From CAYTCZ01 sp964436315 (GTDB taxonomy: Bacteria > Actinomycetota > Thermoleophilia > Gaiellales > Gaiellaceae): a DNA stretch of 5,660 bases. Below the pieces are notes generated by a model that saw only the letters and a list, made by a program, of their open reading frames with translations, did not search any database and was not told where the DNA came from. The DNA lies in NCBI GenBank assembly GCA_964436315.1, contig CAYTCZ010000198.1, positions 1 through 5,660 on the forward strand. Reading direction: 5' to 3'. Positions 1 to 4,699 of the stretch are shown piece by piece. The position numbers and the translations under genes were made by a program. Position 1 is the stretch's first letter, and each line of letters begins with the position of its first letter.

Positions 1-447
1 CTTGGCGCGGGACTTGCCGAAGCTCATGATCTTGCCCCCGCCGCCCTGCATGCGGAGGATCAGGAAGATGAAGAACCGAAGATGAGCAGGAACGGCAAGA
101 AAGAGATCAGAACGTCCCAGCCGGAGCCTCCGGTGCCCTTCGAGTCGAACTCGACGCCTTGGGCCTCGAGCAGGTTCTGGAATTCGATCTGCGCCTCGCT
201 CGAGGGGTAGCTGACCTTCCACTTCTCGCCGGCTACCGTCGCCTCGATTCCTTGGCTGTTCGGGCTGAAGAGGACTGTTTCGACCGTCGAGGGCGCTGTC
301 TCGACTTGTGCGATCAGCTCGCCGTAGGTGTGCTTCGTGCCTTGTTCAGAGCCAGGCAGGAGCATCCGTTGGGCGACGATGACCACCACAACGACGATGA
401 TCAGTGGAATAAACGCCCTGCGGAAGAATCGGCCTATCTCTGCTCAT
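1..447 (-). CDS. ftsH: ATP-dependent zinc metalloprotease FtsH, N-terminal part (runs off window, frameshifted)
   Basis: FtsH is a membrane-anchored AAA+ protease that degrades membrane and regulatory proteins. About 149 N-terminal residues are visible once two frame problems are corrected. In order they are: a basic start (RFFRR), a first membrane segment rich in Ile and Val at about residues 12-26, an extracytoplasmic domain at about 27-109, a second membrane segment starting at Trp110 (WDVLISFLPFLLIFG then FFIFLILRMQ), and the Gly-rich linker GGGGKIMSFGKSRAK. That linker normally precedes the AAA domain, which lies beyond the window with the zinc site. As written, the frame ends at a TGA at 62-60 because one base is missing near 75-76. 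At the 5' end the hydrophobic frame has no ATG, GTG or TTG before the first membrane segment. The ATG at 447-445 is one base out of frame and is joined only if one extra base near 431-434 is removed, giving MSRDRRFFRR. The GTG at 389 would cut the first membrane segment. Family assignment is strong; the exact start is not. Confidence 0.85.
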
Positions 448-630
448 CCTCTCGAAGTTCGATCGTTGGACCACGCACGCCGCGCCGGCGATCGGGGGCG
501 CTGTGCTTGGGCTACGCAACACCCTCGTCCCCCGTATGTGCCTATACCTACAATAGCCCGCCAGGACGCAGTCGTCTGCCCTGTCAGCCGGCCCTCGAGA
601 AGTACGGCTCCAGCATGCACACACCTGATT

Positions 631-687
631 TTCGACAGGGCGCTGTCTCGAACCCTGAGAGAAATCTCAGTGAAACCCTTCGGTTTC
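631..687 (+). other. Three consecutive small hairpins upstream of clpP
   Basis: Three inverted repeats follow each other almost without gaps. At 631-652, TTCGA-CAG faces CTGTC-TCGAA with a two-base bulge. At 655-670, CTGAGA and TCTCAG pair perfectly around a GAAA loop, a GNRA-type tetraloop if transcribed. At 672-687, GAAACC and GGTTTC pair perfectly around CTTC. No T-run follows, so these are not ordinary terminators. If clpP is transcribed from a distant promoter they would sit in its 5' leader. I recognise no known riboswitch. The pairing is seen directly; any function is inference. Confidence 0.4.
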
Positions 688-715
688 TGCTGCCTCCCGG
701 CGAGTTTTCGTGATC

Positions 716-758
716 GCGAGAGTTACCATCGCCCAGGCATAAGCCTGCGGGCTCTCGC
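716..758 (+). other. Stem-loop with nested hairpin in the clpP leader
   Basis: A 7-bp outer stem, GCGAGAG at 716-722 with CTCTCGC at 752-758, encloses a perfect inner hairpin, CAGGC at 734-738 and GCCTG at 743-747, around an ATAA loop. An asymmetric internal loop of about ten bases separates the stems on the 5' side. This is a compact two-helix fold, too small for a tRNA and with no T-tract. It lies about 125 bases before the clpP start. It could be a leader regulatory element or chance in GC-rich DNA. Confidence 0.4.
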
Positions 759-884
759 TAATGGCGGTCGGTATCGAGCGCGTCCCGGGTCAAGCTCGCC
801 GGCCGGCGGGACAAGCTGTCCATTCCCGAGCGGAGTGGACCGGTGCGAGAATGACGGGCTGGAGGCGAGGAGCGAGGAGAGCTG

Positions 885-1469
885 ATGAGCCCGCTAATCC
901 CGATGGTCGTCGAGCAGAGCTCGGGCGGCGAGCGCTCCTTCGATATCTACTCGCGCCTCCTCAACGACCGGATCATCTTCCTCGGCACACCGGTCGACGA
1001 CCAGATCGCAAACCTGATCGTCGCTCAACTGATCCACCTCGAGTCCGAAGACCCCGACCTGGAGATCTCCCTCTACATCAACTCACCGGGGGGCTCCGTG
1101 TATGCAGGTCTCGCCATCTACGACACGATGCAGTACGTCAAGTGCCCGATCCAGACGCTCTGCGTCGGCACGGCGATGGCGATGGGCGCGCTTCTGCTTG
1201 CCGGCGGCTCCGAGGGGAAGCGGATGGCGCTGCCGAACGCCAAGATCCTGATCCACCAGCCATCGAGCGGGTACGAGGGGCAGGCGACAGACATCGAGAT
1301 TCAGGCGCGTGAGGTGATCTCGGTCAAACGGCGCCTCGAGGAGATCTTCGCCCAGCACACGAAACGTCCGCTCGAGCAGGTCTCCAGGGACATGGAGCGC
1401 GACTACTTCATGTCCGCCGAGGAGGCGCAGGAGTACGGGATCATCGACAGCCTGGTCGCGCACCGCTAA
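885..1469 (+). CDS. clpP: ClpP-family protease subunit with Ala at the catalytic Ser position
   Basis: This 194-residue product has the full length and fold pattern of ClpP, the barrel-shaped peptidase that works with Clp ATPases (ClpX or ClpC) in the cytoplasm. Visible landmarks are INSPGGSVYAG at residues 65-75 (the Gly-rich strand), ILIHQPSSG with catalytic His124, and MERDYFMSAEEAQEYGIID with catalytic Asp173. The nucleophile motif, normally of the type GQAASMGA or GxAMSMGA, reads GTAMAMGA at 95-102, so residue 99 is Ala (GCG at 1179-1181; TCG would be Ser). As written it lacks the nucleophile and would be inactive alone, like the ClpR-type subunits of cyanobacteria and plastids. It might instead act in a mixed ring with an active paralogue. 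A one-base sequence error is also possible. The ATG is preceded by the purine-rich GAGGAGCGAGGAGAG at 867-881. The frame is otherwise intact. No clpX or tig gene is adjacent. Confidence 0.95.
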   Translation: MSPLIPMVVEQSSGGERSFDIYSRLLNDRIIFLGTPVDDQIANLIVAQLIHLESEDPDLEISLYINSPGGSVYAGLAIYDTMQYVKCPIQTLCVGTAMAMGALLLAGGSEGKRMALPNAKILIHQPSSGYEGQATDIEIQAREVISVKRRLEEIFAQHTKRPLEQVSRDMERDYFMSAEEAQEYGIIDSLVAHR

Positions 1470-1499
1470 GGGCGATTTCGAGCCACAAGGTCGGAAGAC

Positions 1500-1769
1500 G
1501 TGGCCGCAGCGGTGCCGGGCTCACCGCCGGTTGCGAGCGGACGCGCTAAGCTCGAGCTCGTGCCCCAGTACAACGTGCTCTGTCACCACACCATCGAGAC
1601 TGGCGACCAGGAGCTCGTCGCAGGAGATGCGTTTCGGTACGAGGGCGTGGTCTGGCGCGTCGAGATGGTGAAGCCGGCGCGAGAGGACGGTGGAGCACCG
1701 ATCGTCCTGTTCAGGCGCTGGCCAGCCGAGATGCGGCATCTGGCCGAAGTCAAGGGCGCGCCTTACTAG
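1500..1769 (+). CDS. Small hypothetical protein downstream of clpP
   Basis: I do not recognise this family. The frame encodes up to 89 residues from a GTG at 1500, with AAGG at 1487-1490 as a weak ribosome binding site. A GTG at 1560 would give 69 residues starting at the better-looking part, PQYNVLCHHTIETGDQELV, and either start is possible. The sequence has a compact, beta-rich look with alternating hydrophobic residues (FRYEGVVWRVEMV, APIVLFRRW), two adjacent His and one Cys. There is no signal peptide or membrane segment. It begins 30 bases after the clpP stop with no terminator seen between, so co-transcription is likely. Its tail overlaps the convergent gene at 1750-2025 by 20 bases. 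Confidence 0.55.
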   Translation: MAAAVPGSPPVASGRAKLELVPQYNVLCHHTIETGDQELVAGDAFRYEGVVWRVEMVKPAREDGGAPIVLFRRWPAEMRHLAEVKGAPY

Positions 1770-2025
1770 CCTCCCGCCTCCACTTCTTGTGCCGATCGAC
1801 GAGCTCGGGCGGCGGCTCGGCGGGGCTGTACTTCCCATCAGCCTCCCGCCAGAAGCGACCGTCCGTATCTACCGAGTAGAAGGTGCGAAACGTCGGGTCG
1901 CGGGGGCAGAGCCAGCGCTTGACGACCCGCACCCGCTCGCCCGTCGTCGTCCGCCGATAGAAACCGTGGACCTGCCTAGTCGCTGGCCGGCGGCCCCCTC
2001 TCATGGCGGGTGTCTGGCTCATCAT
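1750..2025 (-). CDS. Small Trp- and Arg-rich hypothetical protein, convergent
   Basis: I recognise no family. The 91-residue product starts at tandem ATGs (2025-2023 and 2022-2020) with a poor ribosome binding site; an ATG nine bases into the frame at 2007 and later codons are alternatives. The middle part looks like real protein rather than a shadow: VHGFYRRTTTGERVRVVKRW, then LCPRDPTFRTFYSVDTDGRF and WREADGKY, with several aromatic residues and a plausible beta pattern. The C-terminus is basic (DRHKKWRREASKARP). There is no membrane segment. The opposite-strand frame over the same bases is Pro- and Arg-rich and looks non-coding. The gene is convergent with 1500-1769 and divergent from the cold-shock gene. 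Confidence 0.5.
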   Translation of the reverse strand: MMSQTPAMRGGRRPATRQVHGFYRRTTTGERVRVVKRWLCPRDPTFRTFYSVDTDGRFWREADGKYSPAEPPPELVDRHKKWRREASKARP

Positions 2026-2196
2026 CGACCACGAATCGTAGTCGGAGCAGAGGGACGCTGAGCGAAGTTGCCCGGCGGCGGACGAGCTCGGTCGGCAACC
2101 GTGAGGGCTGCGTTAGGATGTCCGGTAGTTCAGAACGAGTATCGGTTGCGCATCAGTGCCTTCCTACGCGTTCGCGACAGACGAGGGAGGGTTTCT

Positions 2197-2405
2197 ATGG
2201 CAACCGGAACCGTCAAGTGGTTCTCCGATGACAAGGGCTATGGCTTTATCACGCCGTCTGATGGAAGTGCGGACGTCTTTGTCCACCACTCCAGCATCCA
2301 AGAACCGGATTCAAGACGCTCTCTGAAGCAGCGAAGGTGGAGTTCGAGTCTGAGCAGGGTCAGAAGGGTCCTCAAGCGACGAACGTCGTCGTGGTCGACT
2401 CCTAG
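2197..2405 (+). CDS. Cold-shock domain protein (CspA family), one-base frameshift
   Basis: Csp proteins are small single-domain RNA and DNA chaperones that melt secondary structure in mRNA. The start MATGTVKWFSDDKGYGFI is canonical, with RNP1 (KGYGFI, residues 13-18) and RNP2 (VFVHHSSI). After Gln35 the frame slips: bases 2302-2303 (GA) are one base short of the expected Gly codon. In the restored frame the rest reads GTGFKTLSEAAKVEFESEQ followed by GQKGPQATNVVVVDS and a TAG at 2403-2405. This gives 69 residues, the normal Csp length. Without correction the frame runs on to 2454 with a non-Csp tail. The ribosome binding site GGGAGG at 2185-2190 lies six bases before the ATG. No convincing promoter was identified in 2026-2196. 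Confidence 0.9.
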
Positions 2406-2474
2406 CCAGCAACGTCGGGCGCCCCGGCGCTCGTCAACTTCTCGCATTGGATAAGGGGCGGGAGCCCGCCGACC

Positions 2475-2505
2475 TTGTGCGGACGAGGAAAGACGCCACT
2501 AGCAT
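2475..2505 (+). promoter_or_regulatory. Possible promoter for the small basic gene
   Basis: TTGTGC (2475-2480) and TAGCAT (2500-2505) resemble -35 and -10 boxes, with a 19-base spacer that is longer than ideal. The -10 context, CTAGCATG, is identical to that of the groES promoter at 4629-4636. A start near 2512 would give a leader of about 68 bases to the gene at 2580. Support is weak and read-through from csp is equally possible. Confidence 0.3.
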
Positions 2506-2579
2506 GGGCTCGGTGGTGGCTCTGCCCATCGCAGAGTAAAGGCCACGGAGATCCCGCGATCGGAGAAGATGTATCACTC

Positions 2580-2777
2580 ATGGGGAAATCGAATCAGAGT
2601 GTCCAGAAACGCCGGCGGGAGCTGAAGAAGCAGGAACGACGGCGAGAAAAAGCGAGCCGCCGCGCTGAGCGGTTAGAGGCTAAGAAGCTGCGAGCGGAGA
2701 CAATCGCCCATGGCGCCGACCCGGATCCTGGCGCAGTCGCTACCCCCGAAGGCGATGGGCCATCCGCGGCGGATTAG
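2580..2777 (+). CDS. Small, highly basic helical protein next to csp
   Basis: The product has 65 residues. Residues 3-38 are a Lys/Arg/Glu-rich stretch (KSNQSVQKRRRELKKQERR and onward) predicted to form one long charged helix. The tail from about 44 is acidic and Pro/Gly/Ala-rich, so likely disordered. No catalytic motif, signal peptide or membrane segment is present. Small proteins of the type MxKSxxTxxKxxRExxxxKK next to cold-shock genes are known to me from other bacterial groups, so a role in RNA or ribosome binding is possible, but this is inference. The ATG at 2580 is chosen because the basic domain begins there; GGAGAAG at 2562-2568 is a rather distant ribosome binding site. The frame stays open upstream to 2475, but that stretch lacks protein character. 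Confidence 0.65.
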   Translation: MGKSNQSVQKRRRELKKQERRREKASRRAERLEAKKLRAETIAHGADPDPGAVATPEGDGPSAAD

Positions 2778-3088
2778 CGGCGACAAGCCCCCCCGAAGGC
2801 CGGCCGGGCACTCCGCGCGTCTAGGCGAGTGGCATCGAACGCATCACCGGCCACCGCGGGCGGTGGTTTCGTTTGGCTGCTGGCAGACGCGGGGAAACGT
2901 CGGCGTTCATCCTATTGGGTGCGCAAAGCCGGCCGACTCAGGCAGCAAGCTGATACTCGTGGCTCAGTCCGCCGAGGCGATCGCGTCACTGGACGTGTCG
3001 CTCAGCGCTCGAGGCCGCGGGGTATTCGAGGAGACGCCGAGCTCCCCGAGTGCCTTGCCGAGGAGATCCTCGGCTATCGTCGCTCGCG
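2778..3088. other. Interval with no convincing gene
   Basis: Besides the terminator candidate, this interval holds a run of seven C at 2788-2794 and should contain the promoter of the PP2C gene, although no clear -35/-10 pair is visible. Plus-strand frames crossing it are Arg- and Ser-rich and lack protein character. A minus-strand stretch at about 2962-3078 reads EDLLGKALGELGVSSNTPRP but has no start or recognisable family. It may contain remnants of a gene broken by indels; I cannot show that. Confidence 0.4.
2851..2874 (+). terminator. Rho-independent terminator candidate after the basic gene
   Basis: CCACCGC (2851-2857) and GCGGTGG (2860-2866) form a perfect GC-rich stem; in practice this is 6 bp around a CGGG loop. 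The T-rich tail TTTCGTTT (2867-2874) follows at once. It lies about 75 bases after the stop of the small basic gene and would end a csp-basic protein transcript. Confidence 0.5.
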
Positions 3089-3852
3089 ATGATGGAGAGC
3101 TCGGTCGAGGCAGGGCCCTGGTTCATCCACGTCTGGGAAGAGGCATCTGGAGATCTCCCCAGTCAGGACGCAAGTTTGATCGAATACCGTCCCGACGGCA
3201 TAAGGCTTGCCGCGATCGACGGGGCGACTCCGACCCGGCGAACACCCGAAACCCTCGGCCTTGACGGAGCTGTCTGGGCGGCGGAAGTCATCCGCACCTC
3301 CCTTCGCGCTCCTGATCCGGCTGGTCGGTGTCTGGAACGGGCCCACGGCTACCTCTTCGATCCGTCCCTCAACCATCGCGACCGCCCGCAAGCGATGGTC
3401 TCCGTGGCCGAACTTTCAGTTCGAGGTGACGCCGTTGTCTTTCGTTGTGGAGACTGCGAGGTCTGGGTCAGAACCGGGAGCAGCTGGGAGCCAGTGTTCG
3501 CCAGCGAGGTGCTTACGCCTGCTGGACGAGCGAGCTACCAAGCCTGGCTCGTCCAGCACCCGAGACCGGATCGCGAGGAGCTTTCTCGGCCGAGCAGGAC
3601 CTTCTGGATGAGCAGTCCTGGCGGGCGGCTCCACCAGTCGGTCGCTTTCTCGCCTTCCGGATTGATGGCCCCGTGACCACCGGTTTCGACGAGCTCGTTC
3701 TCGCCTCCGACGGCGCCCGTCTAGCCAGGGAGCGGCAAGGAGAGCTTGAGGGATGGCTCGCCCAGCTTCGCGACTACGAACGTAACGAATGCCAACACGA
3801 GACCAAGCCGCACGACGACGTCACCGTGCTCCGCGTTCTGCATGCTGGCTAG
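3089..3852 (+). CDS. PP2C-like protein phosphatase (one-base frameshift)
   Basis: PP2C-family enzymes are metal-dependent phosphatases that remove phosphate from Ser or Thr in cytoplasmic regulation. Four aspartate motifs match the family: PSQDA (Asp27, equivalent to the NxDA motif), AAIDGATP (Asp44, the DG motif), LVLASDG (Asp208) and HDDVTVLRV near residues 242-250. RCGDCEVWVR at 119-128 matches the conserved GDS-type strand. The frame breaks near 3580-3584: the first part reads ...DREEL in one phase and the rest SAEQDLLDEQSWRAAP in another. One extra T in the TTT at 3582-3584 gives DREELFSAEQDLLDEQSW and a 254-residue protein, a normal single-domain length. The start is the tandem ATG at 3089 and 3092, without a good ribosome binding site; a GTG at 3050 is in frame. 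No partner kinase gene is visible. Family match is good; substrate unknown. Confidence 0.75.
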
Positions 3853-3933
3853 CCGGCACCAAGTCACCAGAAGTCGCAGCGTTCACGCATCCAGGCTCGA
3901 CACGTGCGCGCCGGTTCGAAGGCCGACGAGCTA

Positions 3934-3987
3934 GGGCGAAGTCGTTTTCTCTGCCTTCTGCGCCACCGCTTCGCGCCCTTTCTTCTT
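3934..3987 (+). terminator. Weak terminator candidate between convergent genes
   Basis: GGGCGAAG (3934-3941) can pair with CTTCG-CGCCC (3969-3978) across a two-base bulge and a long loop, followed by the T-rich TTTCTTCTT (3979-3987). It would serve the PP2C gene. The long loop and bulge make it weak, and the same bases are open in frame with the convergent gene at 3994-4287. Confidence 0.25.
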
Positions 3988-3993
3988 AGCCCA

Positions 3994-4287
3994 CTAGCGA
4001 AGGACGATCTTCTTCTCTCGCGGCAGGACGGCTTCGACTTCGTCTATCGAAATGGTTACGAGCCTTCGCCCAAAGAAACCGGCGCGCACCAAAAGCAGAT
4101 CTGGCCGCTCAGCCTGGGAGTCGAAGATCGGCGTATCGACGATGCCAAGCCTCTTTCCGTCCGAAGCGAAGACGCGAAAGCCCTCGCAGCGGGAGAGCCA
4201 ATAACCCCGCTCGAACGACGAGCGCGTCGCGCGCGCATCTAGTTCCCGTCGCTCATCGTCGCTCGTCGCCATCGCTCTTCTGACCAT
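3994..4287 (-). CDS. PRC-barrel-like small protein
   Basis: The product has 97 residues from the ATG at 4287, with GAGGG just upstream, or 92 from the ATG at 4272. The N-terminal 27 residues are charged and probably flexible. The rest, GYWLSRCEGFRVFASDGKRL then GIVDTPIF, RPDLLLVRAGFFGRRLVTIS and IDEVEAVLPREKKIVLR, shows the pattern of a PRC-barrel domain: short beta strands, a DG turn followed by xRLGxV, and a closing strand with V/IxxVxxVxP. PRC-barrel proteins mediate protein or RNA contacts, and small stand-alone versions are common in actinobacteria. There is no membrane segment or catalytic motif. Its start overlaps the end of the upstream leftward membrane gene by about 20-35 bases, suggesting translational coupling. 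The frame stays open for 20 Lys-rich codons after the TAG stop. Confidence 0.65.
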   Translation of the reverse strand: MVRRAMATSDDERRELDARATRSSFERGYWLSRCEGFRVFASDGKRLGIVDTPIFDSQAERPDLLLVRAGFFGRRLVTISIDEVEAVLPREKKIVLR

Positions 4288-4522
4288 TGTCCCTCACCGA
4301 GCGGCAGCAGAAGACTGGGATCTTCTGTCCTGAGCGTGCGATCTTGAACGCCGAGGAGCCCGATCCCGAGGTCTCAGCCCAGGCCGGCAGAAGCAACTGC
4401 ACGGCGGTGATCACCATCGAGGTGAACGCGAGGGTCGCTGCGCCTGTAAACACGCACGATGAGCGTGACCCAGATCGTGGTCAGCGTCGCCAGAGAGAGA
4501 GGACACCTGCGTACACGGGCAT
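4253..4522 (-). pseudogene. Small membrane protein, frame broken
   Basis: I do not recognise the family. Read leftward from the ATG at 4522-4520, the frame gives MPVYAGVLSL and meets a TGA at 4483-4481. A neighbouring phase continues as a hydrophobic stretch, LATLTTIWVTLIVRVY, a likely membrane segment. The original phase then resumes at about 4453 with VFTGAATLAFTSMVITAVQL LLPAWA, a second segment, and a soluble tail with Ser/Gly and a CC pair, ending at a TGA at 4255-4253. One missing base near 4485-4494 and one extra base near 4440-4455 would yield a two-helix membrane protein of about 90 residues. The open phase continues upstream of 4522 toward 4600 (for example DANVPVS), so the true start may be earlier. 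It is divergent from groES and upstream of the PRC-barrel gene. A chance hydrophobic frame cannot be excluded. Confidence 0.35.
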
Positions 4523-4571
4523 CGAGACCGGGACGTTCGCGTCAGGTCCGGGGTGCCCACGAGCCTCGGCC

Positions 4572-4593
4572 GTACTCAGAGGCAAAAGAGTGC
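4572..4593 (+). promoter_or_regulatory. Imperfect CIRCE-like repeat upstream of the groES promoter
   Basis: GTACTC (4572-4577) and GAGTGC (4588-4593) form an inverted repeat with one mismatch and a 10-base spacer, compared with GCACTC-N9-GAGTGC in CIRCE. It lies 12 bases before the -35 box and may be a degenerate second HrcA site. The spacer is one base too long. Confidence 0.3.
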
Positions 4594-4605
4594 AAGAGAA
4601 CCCCT

Positions 4606-4635
4606 TTGAGCACCCCGTGGTGAATCCGCTAGCAT
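4606..4635 (+). promoter_or_regulatory. Sigma-70-type promoter of groES-groEL
   Basis: TTGAGC (4606-4611) as -35 and TAGCAT (4630-4635) as -10 are separated by 18 bases. Transcription would start near 4642, inside or just before the left arm of the CIRCE operator, the usual arrangement for HrcA-repressed promoters. Confidence 0.7.
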
Positions 4636-4641
4636 GACCTG

Positions 4642-4668
4642 CCGGCACTCTGTCTCTGAGAGTGCCAA
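4642..4668 (+). promoter_or_regulatory. CIRCE operator (HrcA binding site)
   Basis: GGCACTC (4644-4650) and GAGTGCC (4660-4666) are perfect inverted arms around the nine-base spacer TGTCTCTGA. The consensus is TTAGCACTC-N9-GAGTGCTAA; here the outer bases are CC on the left and AA on the right. HrcA bound here would block the groES promoter until heat shock titrates GroEL. The hrcA gene is not in the window. Confidence 0.92.
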
Positions 4669-4699
4669 GTTCTGGAAACTCATACAGGAGGGAAGCTGG

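Larger units (their letters stand above)
448..884. other. Gene-free divergent interval between ftsH and clpP
   Basis: About 440 bases lie between the likely ftsH start and clpP. Open frames cross it on both strands, but none reads like a protein. The interval should hold both promoters. A TACAAT-like -10 box occurs at 549-554 on the plus strand (TATTGT on the minus strand at 555-550), but I see no matching -35 box for either direction. Several small hairpins lie in its clpP-proximal half and are listed separately. No tRNA, CIRCE or clear ClgR- or HspR-type operator was seen. Confidence 0.6.

Noticed and set aside
655..690. CTGAGA and ACCCTT resembling TPP riboswitch elements
   Set aside because: The order and surrounding helices do not fit the TPP consensus; both are explained by the two local hairpins.
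328..885. Long plus-strand open frame ending at the clpP start
   Set aside because: It overlaps ftsH antisense and reads as Arg/Ser/Pro-rich with no recognisable family. It is a GC-rich shadow, and its end at the clpP ATG looks coincidental.
761..1312. Arg-rich plus-strand frame over clpP
   Set aside because: It is the shifted-frame shadow of clpP, whose own frame matches the family along its whole length.
1690..2061. Plus-strand frame opposite the minus-strand hypothetical gene
   Set aside because: Its product is Pro- and Arg-rich with low complexity, while the minus-strand frame has normal protein composition.
2457..2470. GC-rich hairpin GGCGG-GAGC-CCGCC after csp
   Set aside because: No T-run follows and the stem is only 5 bp, so it is not called a terminator.
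2962..3078. Minus-strand stretch EDLLGKALGELGVSS in the gene-free interval
   Set aside because: It is short, ends at a stop, has no start codon context and no recognisable family, so it was not called as a gene.
3409..3424. CGAAC-TTTCA-GTTCG inverted repeat resembling a LexA box
   Set aside because: The spacer is five bases instead of four and the site lies inside the PP2C coding sequence.
3911..3927. GGTTCGAA, the T-loop motif of tRNAs
   Set aside because: The flanking bases do not form a T-stem and no acceptor or anticodon arm is present.
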